DNA of 64,000 nucleotides from Pohlia nutans (GCA_022496805.1 CM040103.1:21056820-21120819); one strand, 5' to 3'. Counted from the first letter of the stretch, positions 24,197 to 34,633 are shown. The notes: a model not told the origin generated them from the letters alone. Translations and numbers: made by a program.

Positions 24197-24971
24197 AACG
24201 CACGGTCTCCACCATTGCGTGGTTGAATTGACTCAAGCATTGCCGCTTGCAACATACAGTTTGTAATGTCTCACGAATTGATTGTTTCTGTACGAGACTG
24301 TCTTTTCGCGACATTTCACGAGATTGTACATGTCGCAATGATGAATATTGACGACTTCCCCTGCGATCACCCAATTTAGCTGCTTTCATTTTAATATCTT
24401 CATTGAATTTACGTTCATGGTTGTAAAGACTCACTCCTTCGAATAGTGTGAATTTTGTAGACCACCTGCGAAGGGTGCGAGTTTCCATTGACGCACCCGT
24501 TTGTAATACTTCGCAAACCACAACCCCTACAAACTCCTCTCCTAAAGGTGATCTACCATCAATAGACTGCCACGGTTTTGCAAACTCCACATACGCTGTA
24601 GCCACACACACTCCTGTTGAGTGGACTAGCTGTACTTCCTTCTTACACCAATCATCTCTGCAAATACCTTTGCAGCTGGGGATTGGCATATCTTCATCCG
24701 GAATGTGATACACCTCATCTGCATCTTCTACGTCAAGGTCAACTCCCTGTAAACCACAACGTGTATTGATCATAGTTGCATTTATATACGGATTGTATGC
24801 ATAGTAGAGGATACTTCAGTGCTGAACCTATACAGAGATAGTGCCCATCTAAAAAAACTCAAGTCCCTCACTTGTGCTGCCACATTGAAAAAGAGCTAAA
24901 TACAGATTGAAGATCCACACTTGGTTCAACACTCTTACCACGTCACTGTCATCAGAATCACTATCCATCAT
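24159..24971 (-). CDS. P2, two-exon acidic protein of unknown function, left arm
   Basis: Mirror copy of the gene at 35770-36582, with exons 24971-24939 and 24746-24159 on the minus strand. The protein is identical to the right-arm copy, which is described in full there. Both copies point away from the centre of the palindrome. Confidence 0.5.
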
Positions 24972-25303
24972 TGCTCAACTTCGACGACGTGCCTGCACAA
25001 CACGGCCAAAAAAACCGTTGATCATAAACTAGTGCCAACACATTTAGTGTTGTACATAATCCCCACATTAGCGTATATTAGATTTTAGGAATGCCTAGAA
25101 ACACTAACTAGTAGTCAATTGCCCACTGGACACACTTACCCATTGTCCGATTAGTGACACACCGATTAGTTGACTAACAATATGACGACCCTTTGATGCC
25201 TGGTTTTAGGAGACCCCTGTCATGTCTCCGCCGAGAGATTGGAGAATGCATTTTATCGTGCGCCTTTTGTGTGCTATCAACATTATCTGTTTCCTTACTA
25301 GAC

Positions 25304-25438
25304 AGAATCCTACGTGAGACACTACCAATTCTGAATCCTACGTGAGACGCTATCAATTCTGAATCCTACGTGAGACGCTATCAATTCTGAATCCTACGTG
25401 AGACGCTACCAATTCTGATTCCTACGTGAGACGCTACC
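25304..25438. repeat. 28-bp tandem repeats, left arm
   Basis: Just under five direct units of GAATCCTACGTGAGACGCTA plus TCAATTCT. Mirror of 35303-35437. There are no spacers. Confidence 0.9.
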
Positions 25439-26107
25439 AAAATCAATAGGAAGCGTCCGACCTGTAGTCAATTGCCCACTGGATCGTGCATATGCATTAT
25501 TGTTTGCATCAGCACCATAGACAACGACTGTCTACAGATTAATGCCAAAGGTTCAGGAAGTTACCACTGACGAAGGATTTCATTGAAGTGGTTCTTATAA
25601 CACCCAACGTGGTCTCCAGCGCTATGGTCCACATACTCAAAAAATCCAACCGGACAACTGATAGCATTTTGGGCTACTTCCAACCACTCATGTACCGCGT
25701 GGTTTTTTTATCCTCGGCCCGACAACACATACACATTGTGATATTATGAAGCTACTGTACCCGAACTCAGGAGACACTCAAAGTCTCCTAGGACGGTCAT
25801 CGGAATTCTATGCAGTGCCGTCCGGCTCTGTTGTTCATACCAATTTTTGCACTGCCAGTAGTCAACTGACCACTGGTTGCACTACCCTCGGGATACCCTA
25901 ACACTACGAATTACCATGTACTCGTACAAGTTCTGTATAGCGTATGTACTCACCACCGTAATTATTTCAACTATATACGGTAATTAAAATATTACAACAA
26001 ATTCCAATTTCTTTCAGCAGTTTAAAGATTGAGTATCAAGCATAAAGAAATGTACGACTCACAAAAAATACGTTGAGGCCAATGGTCAACAGCTTATCCG
26101 TGTCCAT
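25421..26107 (-). pseudogene. P1, broken split gene, left arm
   Basis: Mirror copy of 34634-35320; see the right-arm entry for the exon model and its stops. The same stops occur in both arms, so the gene was already broken before the arms were duplicated or homogenised. Confidence 0.4.
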
Positions 26108-26260
26108 CTCAGTGCACAATCAATGGACATTTCCATGAAGTGCACCAACTGCAACTCCGCCAAAAAACAACCTCGAGCTTTCGATGGCGACACAAACCTC
26201 AGTCTCTGCGTGCAATTATTTTGTAATCGCAGGTGGATCTGAACTAGAACAAACATTGTA

Positions 26261-26781
26261 AGATCCTATCCCAAAATGCGAATACAACACAAGCAACAGA
26301 AGAAACTAAAACTAAAACCCGGAGCGCAACAAAATCGCTTAAGCACCTTCGCGAACGAAGACCACAACATTGCAAACTCAGGCAGCCAAACCCTTAAACC
26401 AAAGCGCACAATATCGCAGAAGCACTTAAACCCTAAGCACCATTGAGCTGCTGAAGCAAAGTATGCGCACAGGAGCGCTGAGGCAAACCGGCCAAACCAC
26501 ACGAGCGAACTCAGACCCCAAACCTCAGCCAAAGCGCACACAAGGACTAAGCAACACGGCCACCCTAAGCACAGTATCGCTGAAGCGCCTAGCCACAAGA
26601 ACAAACTCAGCCACCAAGCTCAGAACTCCTTCAACAAAACACAGCGGAACCCCGGAAAGACACAAAACCCTAACGCCGGCATTCAAAAAACAAAGAGACG
26701 AGCTCATGATCGCCCAGCCGTTGGTTTTCCCCTACAGATCTACGGCTCACGTTTAGCCACATGTTCCTTGTCGGTCACCTT
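26261..26781 (-). promoter_or_regulatory. GC-rich promoter/leader-like stretch, left arm
   Basis: Mirror of 33960-34480. It is markedly more GC-rich than the surroundings, with repeated AAACCCTAA/CTTAAACC and GCGCACA phrases, just upstream of the P1 start at 26107. AAACCCTA words (telo-box-like) are common in plant promoters and leaders. The 97- and 112-codon ORFs here have no protein features. Confidence 0.35.
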
Positions 26782-27000
26782 CGATGTGGCGGGTGATGTG
26801 CAAATTCAAAAAAGCTGAATTTACAGGCCCGTGTCCTTTCATAATGACGTGGCAGGGTATGTGCACGTTGAACCCCAAAATTTGGCAAACTTTTTTTTAT
26901 AAAGGGAGGTATATTATGAATACCAAAACCCATATATGACCACATTACAAACAGACTATTTTACTTATAATCCCTCACAACACTTTCTATGCCCTCTATG

Positions 27001-27256
27001 GTATAAGTAAAAAAATTCTAATTTTTAGCCTGAAGGAATTTAAGGCACCCTATATTTGTTCTCACCTATATATCTACTTTGTGAGCTTGTTGGTCTTAGG
27101 ACTTAGGAGAACTAGGTGAGCCGTCTTTCTATAGGTGATACAAGCTTTTTTATGCTATTTAACTATCTGAAGTGCACAAATAAATGCACATTAAATCAAA
27201 ATTCACTATATCTTACTAAAACAGAAGGTGGCTTTGAAAATAATTCTTATATCTAG
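27001..27256 (-). repeat. Inner, diverged end of the left arm
   Basis: Still homologous to 33417-33740 inverted (shared blocks TCTAATTTTTAG, CTGAAGGAATTTAAGGCACC, TTTAACTATCTGARGTGCAC, GAAAATAATTCTTATATCTAG) but with many substitutions and a deletion of about 60 bp relative to the right arm. The rest of the arms is almost identical. Confidence 0.8.
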
Positions 27257-28529
27257 GCATTTTACAAAGGATATGTCTAAGCATTTTACTTTATATTAAA
27301 CATCACGCGTGACTTATGCCACTAGCTCTAGAAATAGTTGTTGGCATTCTTCACACATGACATTGAATTTAAAATCAAGTGTGATTGACGTCTCTAACCA
27401 TTGTTTTGGGGGTTAGCGACAACAGTCACACGTGATTTTTTCTCCATTTGATCATTCGTTTTCATTATGTTTTTATGTAGTTCCTTCTATATTAATTATA
27501 TATTTGTGCTATTATTTTTTGTCAATTAGTGGGCATGATGAAATTTATGAAAGTTTAAAATATCTTCCAATCATATTGAAAGTTTTGCATAAATATTTTT
27601 TTTGTAAATTGGAATAGGAAAAATTATATTTAAGGTAAATAAAAGTTATGTTTACACGTAGATTAAAAATGAAAGCGAAGAAATTATTAAACGCATGTGA
27701 CTGGAACATTCTTGAGAAACCCTTTGTATTTAGAACAGTCAACTTTCAAATTTCTTGATGGTGTAAAATCTTCATACAACGTCTATTCTCTTATTTCAAC
27801 GGTCAAACAATGTATCATAATAAGTAGAATCAAATAATGGAAACCATACCATCTTGTAGTGCATGTTATTCCAATTTCATGACAATATTAAAAAAAATTG
27901 TGTTAATTTTGGATTTTTAATTGAATTTCAAGTGAAACCCTTGCAAAATTAATTTAAAAATATTAATAATAAATATGATGAATCAGACCGAACAAATGTT
28001 ATTTTCACATTGACATTTACAACTCACTTTGGTTTTCATCAACCATTTTATAACAAATCATTGAAAACAGTGTTAAATCGAGACGTTAAAGGGTTAGAAC
28101 ACCAACTCTAATAAAGTTAAACCACCTCGACTTTTTTGTGAATTTAAAATGAAAAATGCTTCTATTTTCATTAGACGAGTATCTAAAACTATTTTTGGTT
28201 GATTGACCATACAGATAAATTCTAAACATCATGCGTCTCATTTTCCCGTTAAATCTATACCACCTATAGATTCCAAAGAGTCCCAATATGACAAAAATTA
28301 CCAATTATTCGAATATGGCGATAGTAAACTATAATGTAAGTAAAAAACAGTTGCAAAGGAATGAAAGCAAAATTGTGGAATTTCTATTCAAAAAAAGGAA
28401 AAAACACCCTTGTGTTTGGTGTTGTGTTGCAATATGTTAGAATGTGGCTACGAGCCTACAGTGTATGCATAAGTCACGCGTGATGTTTAATATAAAGTAA
28501 AATGCTTAGACATATCTTTTGTAAAATGC
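27257..28529. mobile_element. Element M, 1.27-kb TIR element
   Basis: Long near-perfect inverted termini of about 64 bp: GCATTTTACAAAGGATATGT inwards from the left and the inverse ACATATCTTTTGTAAAATGC on the right, continuing to CACGCGTGACTTATGC at 27304-27319. It is flanked by CTAG at 27253-27256 and 28530-28533, matching one CTAG at the corresponding site in the right arm (33417-33420). The interior is AT-rich and without a recognisable gene, so it is non-autonomous. The superfamily is undetermined. Confidence 0.75.
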
Positions 28530-28588
28530 CTAGATATCCCGGGTAGTGCAGTCTTCAAGCATTGTAATTATGCACGTGCGTGCACAAC

Positions 28589-28847
28589 TATTGAGGTAAT
28601 TGATGTACGGTAGTATTGCTAGGAGCCAAAGAGGTTCGGGTGCTAAATAATGGTGTGTGGGAAGAGGGGTTAGGCATGGGCTGATCTCTAGAGTGTCCTT
28701 GTGATGAGTTATCCCATATGGTTTGTCCATGGTGACCCCCTAGTGTACACTACTTAAGGTGGAAGGCCTTTGAGTAAAGATCATCTCTTTCTACGCATTC
28801 CTTGTGTGTGTGTGTGTGCCTTGTGCTCTCATCTCTTACCTTCAATA
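28589..28847 (+). repeat. Copia 5' LTR
   Basis: 259 bp with short inverted ends (TATTGAGGTAA / TTACCTTCAATA). A (TG)n run lies at 28804-28819. Three substitutions against the 3' LTR indicate a fairly recent insertion. Confidence 0.95.
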
Positions 28848-28861
28848 GGTTATGGGCCCAC
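28848..28861 (+). promoter_or_regulatory. Copia primer-binding site, half-tRNA type
   Basis: GGTTATGGGCCCAC directly follows the LTR and is the exact complement of GTGGGCCCATAACC, the anticodon stem-loop of plant initiator tRNA-Met as I recall it. It does not match the 3' CCA end that most plant copia elements use. Drosophila copia and yeast Ty5 use the same half-tRNA priming. Confidence 0.8.
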
Positions 28862-29674
28862 TCATGTGTGTTGCATGAGTCTTTGATTGCATTGAGGCAA
28901 TTAGTTCGAGGTCGTTGCGGAAGAGGTGGATTTGGAACTTTTGGGAGCATTTTGGAGCGTTTTGGAGGAGTCTTCTCTCTTGGAGGTGTGCACGGGCTAA
29001 AGTTACACGTGGGAGCACTCTTCTTGGTCGATCTCTTCCTTTGGATTTCCAAGTTTTTCATTCCAAGGCTCTTTTGTAAGTGGAACGTCGTTTCGTTCAA
29101 TTTGATGCACTTGTGGTCATACAAGTGATTTGTGAGGTGTTGAGGCTCTAAGGGAGGGTCTATAGTCTGATCTAAGTGATTGGACACTTGCATTGAGGTG
29201 TTGCATGTGTTTCATAGCCTTGGAGTGCTCAATTTTCATTTGCGGTTACTTTATGCACTTGGGCGCACAAAGGTGCGGTTTTGAGCAATTTCAATGCATT
29301 TAGGGTTTCAAGGGGCTTATGTGAGTCCATGAGCATTGATATAGTGCTATTGAGGGACACAAAGGTGTTGATTACGTGCATTGAGTGATTGGGAACACTA
29401 AGGTGTTGATTTGGGTCAATCGGAGTAGTGGGAGCTCCATTGAATGATTTGAGGTGTTTTGGTTAACATCTTTGCAATTTGGGTGAGCTACCTTCGCATT
29501 TGAGTGTTGGAAGGTGTGTGTGAAGCACAAAGGTGCTGATTTGTTGTTTAGGGTTGAACTAGAGGCATCGGAAGCACAAAGGTGCTATTTTCTATCAAAA
29601 AATCATAAAAAAACGAGTGTGGTTATTGAGTTTGAGGGTTTAATTGAGTGAGGAGGCATTCGTGAGTAAGGATC
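28862..29674 (+). other. Copia untranslated leader with short repeats
   Basis: About 810 bp between the primer site and the gag start. The phrase CACAAAGGTGCTGATTTG or a variant occurs several times (near 29268, 29360, 29397, 29527, 29572). The function is unknown; this region would normally carry packaging signals. Confidence 0.6.
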
Positions 29675-29800
29675 ATGGCATCTTATGAGGGTGAGGGTCC
29701 CAAAGTGGTGGACAAGTTCGATGGCGTGAATTTCCACTTGTGGAAGTTCAAAATGGAGATGGTCATGGCGGAGAAGGAGTTGTGGGACATTGTCGGATGA
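29675..29800 (+). pseudogene. Copia gag remnant
   Basis: ATG at 29675 starts a 41-codon frame with KFDGVNFHLWKFKMEMVMAE, the conserved N-terminus of plant copia Gag. It stops at 29798-29800 after a deletion joins it out of frame to the start of the integrase region. The rest of Gag, its CCHC zinc knuckle and the protease active site are absent. Confidence 0.8.
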
Positions 29801-31185
29801 TTTTGGGAGATGATACGGTGCTTGAGGCCATTGGCAAAGGCCAACTTGTTGTAGACACCGAGGTGAGGGGTCGTGTGAAGACAATTACTATCCAAAATAT
29901 CCTCCACGTTCCCAAATTAACGGCAAATTTACTATCGGTGCGGCAATTAGTGGCAAAGCACTTGAGGGTTGAGTTTAGTGATAAGGGATGTTATGTGTTG
30001 TCACTGAGTCGAGATGAGGTGGCCATCATTGAAGAACACGAGGGCTTGTACCACATCAACTTCTCGAAGGTGCATTCCAAGGAATCGGCGGCGTTGGCGC
30101 ATTCAAACTTGAAGGACGACAAGTTGGCGTTGTGGCATCGTCGACTCGGCCATTTGAACATCAAGAGTGTGAAGACACTACGCGGCATGGTAAGTGGCAT
30201 GGACTTTCATCAATTGAAAGTGGATGCTTCTTCATTCACTTGTGAAGGTTGCATTGAAGGCAAGCAACAACGGTTGTCATTTGCGGGTGAAGCGGCGACT
30301 CGGGCCACGAAGGTTTTGGAGGTCGTGCATTCGGATGTGTGTGGCCCAATAAAGACCACGTCGATAGGAGGTTGCAAGTACTTTGTGACCTTCATCGATG
30401 ACTTTTCAAGGAAGATTTGGCTCTACCCAATCAAGGCCAAGAGTGAGTGCTTCGACAAGTTCAAGGAGTTCAAAACATTGGTGGAGAACCAATCCGAGAT
30501 GAAGATCAAGGTGTTTCGATCGGACAATGGCGGCGAGTACATGTCTAAGAAGTTTGACGAACTATTGAAGAAAGAAGGCATCGCACGCCAAACTTCGGCC
30601 CCGTACACGCCTCAACAAAATGGAGTTGCGGAGCGCGCAAATCGCACCATTGTAGAGATGGCGAGGAGCATGTTGCACGCTCAAAACTTGAAGTTGGACC
30701 TTTGGGCGGAAGCGGTGGTGAATGCGGTGTACACTCGCAATCGGTGTCCAACAAGCGCGGTTGAAAGCATGACACCGGAGCAAGCGTGGAGTGGGAGGCA
30801 ACCATGTGTTGCACACATGCGCATCTTCGGATGCATTGCATACGCAAAGGTTCCCGACGAACGGAGGACTAAACTCGAGGCTAAGGCCTTAAAGTGTGTG
30901 TTTCTTGGGTATTGTGAAGGTACCAAGGCGTATAGACTCATGTCGGTGGACTCGAGGAAGATCATTCGGTCACGTGATGTGACGTTTTGTGAGGAGTCTA
31001 CCATAGAGGCTCCTTTGGAGGTTGGTCCAAGTGGGAGTAGTGGAGACGTGTTGGTGGATACACCCTCCAAGTCCCCTAGTGTTGTTGATGTAGGTGATGA
31101 GGACGGTGATGACGAAGATGGTGACACGGAGGTTGTTGAAGCGCCATCAAGCTCAAAGGCCAAGAATGGCGCAAAGGACGCGTAA
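29801..31185 (+). pseudogene. Copia integrase region (GAG-pre-integrase and integrase)
   Basis: Begins with GDDTVLEAIGKGQLV, the segment normally just after the protease. Then comes the HH-CC zinc-binding region (WHRRLGHLN...CEGCIEGK) and the catalytic core with VVHSDVCGP, FRSDNGGEY and NGVAERANR, which supply the D,D,E residues. Next is the GKPLKR-equivalent C-terminal region (RIFGCIAYAKVP...FLGYCEGTKAYR). The frame has no ATG of its own and ends at a TAA (31183-31185) that interrupts an otherwise continuous polyprotein. The catalytic residues are present, but expression from this copy is unlikely. Confidence 0.9.
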
Positions 31186-32913
31186 GAGGAGCAAATTTCT
31201 TCAAGCGAGCGGCGGTACCCCGAGAGATTGCGCAAGCCACCTGGAGAATGGTGGAAGAATCACATCTTCCCTCAAGAGGATGACGAGCATGCGAATGTGG
31301 CATTATCGGATGGTCCATTGACCATTCGTGAAGCCATGCAAGGTGAGGATGCGGTCAAGTGGGAGCGCGCCATGCAAGAGGAGTACGACTCTCTAATTGC
31401 TAATGGTACGTGGCAATTAACTCCCATTCCAAAGGATCGCAACCCCATTGGTTGCAAATGGGTGTTTCGGACAAAGAGGGATGTTTCGAGTAATGTGGTG
31501 CGTCACAAGGCAAGACTAGTAGCCAAGGGGTTCGCGCAAGTGCATGGGGTAGACTTTCACGAGACGTTTGCTCCTGTGGCCAAGTTCACCACCATTCGAT
31601 GCATTCTTGCGATTAGAGCGGCCATGGACTTGAAAATGCATCAAATGGATGTGAAAACCGCATTTTTGAATGGCGATTTGGAAGAGGACATCTACATGGT
31701 GCAACCCGAGGGCTTTGTGCAACAAGGTAATGAGCACCTTGTTTGTAAGTTGCAAAAATCATTGTATGGGTTGAAACAATCTCCAAGAGCGTGGTACCAA
31801 AAGATTGACATGTTCTTGCTTGCACACGGGTTTACTAGGAGCATTGCGGATCATAGTCTCTACTTCATGCAAGAGGGACAACATGTGGTGATTGTGATCA
31901 TATATGTTGATGATTTGATCATTCTTGCAAGCCTCATGAGTTCAATGAATGCATTAAAAGGCATGCTTGAGAAAGAGTACGAGATGAGTGATCTTAGAGA
32001 ATTGCACTTTTGTCTTGGTGTTGAGTTTGTGCGAGACAGGGCTGCACGCACTATCACCATGAGTCAAGGCAAGTATGTGATGGACGTGCTCAAGAGATTT
32101 GGGATGGAGGATTGTAAGCCCGTGGCAACACCATTGGATGCAAACTCCAAGCTCGTCAAGCTTTCGGAGGAAGAGTATGCGGCGGAGGCCAAATCCATGG
32201 CGGAGGTGCCATACAAGCAAGCGGTGGGGTCGTTGATGTATGCGATGATTGCGACACGGCCCGACCTCGCGTATCCAATTAGCGTGGTGAGTCAACACAT
32301 GGCGAGACCGGGCTCAATGCATTGGATGGTGGTCAAGAGGATCATGCGCTACTTGAAGGGCACAAGCGATGTCAAGTTGTGTCTTGGCGGCAAAGACATT
32401 GTGTTGAGCGGCTATTGCGACGCGGACTACGCGGGAGACACGAGCAATCGAAGATCGTCAACGGGCTACATGTTCAAGGTCGGATTGGGAGCGGTATCAT
32501 GGAATAGCAAGCGGCAACAAACCACGGCGACATCAACGGTGGAGGCCGAGTACATGGCTACGAGCCATGCCACGAAGGAGGCCATTTGGTTGAGGCAACT
32601 AATGGTGGATGTGGGTTGCACACAAGGTGAGGCTACAACGATCATGTGTGACAACCAAGGGTGCATTTCACTTGCAAAGAACCCAACACATCATTCACGT
32701 ACGAAGCACATTGATGTGCAATACCACTTCATTCGGGAGAAGTTGGAATTGGGAGTTATACGGTTGGAGTATTGTTCAACGGAGCACATGGTGGCGGATG
32801 TGCTCACAAAGGGTCTTTGTAGAGACCGACACCAACGATTAGTAATAGCATTTGGACTTAGAGGCTTTGGCTCTACGCAAAGTGGGAGTATTGAGGTAAT
32901 TGATGTACGGTAG
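31186..32913 (+). pseudogene. Copia reverse transcriptase and RNase H
   Basis: Continues in the same frame right after the TAA. RT motifs: WVFRTKRD, RLVAKGFAQVHGVDFHETFAP, DVKTAFLNGDLEEDIYM, LYGLKQSPRAWY, and the catalytic YVDD in IIYVDDLII. RNase H: GYCDADYAGD, SSTGYMF, TVEAEYMA and the ADVLTKGL end. The frame stops at 32911-32913, 25 bases inside the 3' LTR. The domains look intact; the lesion is upstream. Confidence 0.93.
32879..32888 (+). promoter_or_regulatory. Copia polypurine tract
   Basis: AAAGTGGGAG immediately before the 3' LTR, the usual plus-strand priming position. Confidence 0.75.
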
Positions 32914-33147
32914 TATTGCTAGGAGCCAAAGAGGTTCGGGTGCTAAATAATGGTATGTGGGAAGAGGGGTTAGGCATGGGCTGATCTCTAGAGTGTCCTT
33001 GTGATGAGTTATCCCATATGGTTTGTCCATGGTGACCCCCTAGTGTACACTACTTAAGGTGAAAGGCCTTTGAGTAAAGATCATCTCTTTCTACGCAATC
33101 CTTGTGTGTGTGTGTGTGCCTTGTGCTCTCATCTCTTACCTTCAATA
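32889..33147 (+). repeat. Copia 3' LTR
   Basis: 259 bp. It differs from the 5' LTR at three positions by eye: GGTGTG/GGTATG, GGTGGA/GGTGAA and GCATTC/GCAATC. Confidence 0.95.
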
Positions 33148-33416
33148 ACAACAAGGGTATTATTTAGAACAAGCATGTACAAAATGTATGTATCGAAGAC
33201 ATATTTTAATCGAGCGGAAAGTAGATATACATGAGGCTTAGAGTTTAATACCACATTTTTAGCCCATGTGTACATAAGGAAATGTATTTTGAGCCTATGA
33301 GATTTGTACATATATTGCTTAATTTTAGCCAAAAGAAAAATGCGTACAAGGGGTTTATAATTAGAGGAATGCACGCACGTGATTCCTGGCTTTATTGAAT
33401 AGTGCACTCCCTAAGC

Positions 33417-33740
33417 TAGATATAAGAATTATTTTCAAAGTCACCTTCGGTATTAATAAGATACTGTAAATTTTGCTTTCATGTGCTTTTATTTGTGCAC
33501 CTCAGATAGTTAAAGAGCATGGAAAAGCTGGGTTGTTTATCATTACTAAGCAAGTAAGAACTTTAAACTTAAAGAAAACGTATTTAGCGGTTAAGAAAGA
33601 CGGATCACCTAGTTTGCCTAAGCTCACCAAGCTCCTCGGGGGGGGGATCATTGAGCGTACGGAATAGATATACAGGTAAGATCAAATATATGGTGCCTTA
33701 AATTCCTTCAGACTAAAAATTAGAATTTTTTTACTTATAC
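33417..33740 (+). repeat. Inner, diverged end of the right arm
   Basis: Homologous to 27001-27256 inverted but clearly diverged and about 60 bp longer. It contains a G9 run at 33638-33646 and the exon-like frame at 33506-33667. Confidence 0.8.
33506..33667 (+). CDS. Exon-like frame at the inner edge of the right arm, unknown product
   Basis: Follows a good acceptor (TTTATTTGTGCACCTCAG) and encodes about 53 residues including KEHGKAGLFIITKQVRTLNL and KKTYLAVKKDG, ending in TAG. It is a lysine-rich C-terminal exon in appearance. The left arm has lost this frame through substitutions and a deletion. No family recognised; it could be the last exon of a transposon gene whose other exons are gone. 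Confidence 0.3.
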   Translation: MVKEHGKAGLFIITKQVRTLNLKKTYLAVKKDGSPSLPKLTKLLGGGIIERTE

Positions 33741-33959
33741 CATAGAGGGCATAGAAAGTGTTGTGAGGGATTGTAAGTAAAATAGTCTGTTTGTAATGTG
33801 GTCATATATGGGTTTTGGTATTCATAATATACCCCCCTTTATAAAAAAAAGTTTGCCAAATTTTGGGGTTCAACGTGCACATACCCTGCCATGTCATTAT
33901 GAAAGGACACGGGCCTGTAAATTCAGCTTTTTTGAATTTGCACATCACCCGCCACATCG

Positions 33960-34480
33960 AAGGTGACCGACAAGGAACATGTGGCTAAACGTGAGCCGTA
34001 GATCTGTAGGGGAAAACCAACGGCTGGGCGATCATGAGCTCGTCTCTTTGTTTTTTGAATGCCGGCGTTAGGGTTTTGTGTCTTTCCGGGGTTCCGCTGT
34101 GTTTTGTTGAAGGAGTTCTGAGCTTGGTGGCTGAGTTTGTTCTTGTGGCTAGGCGCTTCAGCGATACTGTGCTTAGGGTGGCCGTGTTGCTTAGTCCTTG
34201 TGTGCGCTTTGGCTGAGGTTTGGGGTCTGAGTTCGCTCGTGTGGTTTGGCCGGTTTGCCTCAGCGCTCCTGTGCGCATACTTTGCTTCAGCAGCTCAATG
34301 GTGCTTAGGGTTTAAGTGCTTCTGCGATATTGTGCGCTTTGGTTTAAGGGTTTGGCTGCCTGAGTTTGCAATGTTGTGGTCTTCGTTCGCGAAGGTGCTT
34401 AAGCGATTTTGTTGCGCTCCGGGTTTTAGTTTTAGTTTCTTCTGTTGCTTGTGTTGTATTCGCATTTTGGGATAGGATCT
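33960..34480 (+). promoter_or_regulatory. GC-rich promoter/leader-like stretch, right arm
   Basis: GC-rich block with repeated TTAGGGTTTAAG/TTAGGGTTTTGTG and GTGCGCTTTGG phrases, ending about 150 bp upstream of the P1 start at 34634. It stands out from the AT-rich surroundings and is a plausible promoter and 5' leader. No TATA box can be fixed with confidence. Confidence 0.35.
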
Positions 34481-34633
34481 TACAATGTTTGTTCTAGTTC
34501 AGATCCACCTGCGATTACAAAATAATTGCACGCAGAGACTGAGGTTTGTGTCGCCATCGAAAGCTCGAGGTTGTTTTTTGGCGGAGTTGCAGTTGGTGCA
34601 CTTCATGGAAATGTCCATTGATTGTGCACTGAG

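Larger units (their letters stand above)
22229..27000 (-). repeat. Left arm of the palindromic element
   Basis: Inverse of 33741-38512. From the inner end outwards: promoter-like GC-rich stretch (26261-26781), broken gene P1 (25421-26107), 28-bp tandem repeats (25304-25438), acidic protein gene P2 (24159-24971), overlapping ORF P3 (23915-24196), a short frame (23777-23895), T2 (23292-23539), then a non-coding outer part with repeated TACCCTAAACCAC motifs. Differences seen by eye are single substitutions, for example one in GACGTGGCAGG near 26858. Confidence 0.9.
28589..33147 (+). mobile_element. Ty1/copia LTR retrotransposon, defective
   Basis: A 4559-bp element with 259-bp LTRs (28589-28847 and 32889-33147) differing at three positions that I can see. 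Target duplication ACAAC lies at 28584-28588 and 33148-33152. The LTRs begin TATTGAGGTAA and end TTACCTTCAATA, so the ends are TA..TA rather than TG..CA. The primer-binding site at 28848-28861 matches the anticodon arm of the initiator tRNA-Met, and a purine tract ends at 32888. The domain order integrase, RT, RNase H is copia-type. Most of gag and the protease are deleted, and one stop separates integrase from RT. Confidence 0.95.
28538..33413. mobile_element. T-family TIR element, copy T3, split by copia
   Basis: Left part 28538-28588 (GGGTAGTGCAGTCTTCAAGC start) and right part 33153-33413 (AGTGCACTCCC end). Without copia it is about 310 bp and joins as GTGCACAAC-AAGGGTATTA, matching GTGCACAACAGGGGTATTAA in T2. 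It forms the original spacer between the palindrome arms. Confidence 0.7.

Noticed and set aside
25304..25438. 28-bp regular repeats resembling a CRISPR array
   Set aside because: The units abut with no spacers and lie in a plant transposon; this is a simple tandem repeat, as is the 28-bp triplicate at 14727-14810.
30210..32507. Many 60-180-codon ORFs overlapping copia pol on the opposite strand
   Set aside because: Shadows of the integrase and RT reading frame.
28589..33147. Endogenous viral (caulimovirus-like) origin for the RT region
   Set aside because: Integrase precedes RT, there are LTRs with target duplications, and motifs are copia-type; no movement or coat protein is present.
33985..34475. 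97- and 112-codon ORFs in the GC-rich block of the arms
   Set aside because: Repetitive Leu/Cys/Val or Thr/Ser/Arg composition from repeated GGGTTT-like words; more likely leader or promoter.
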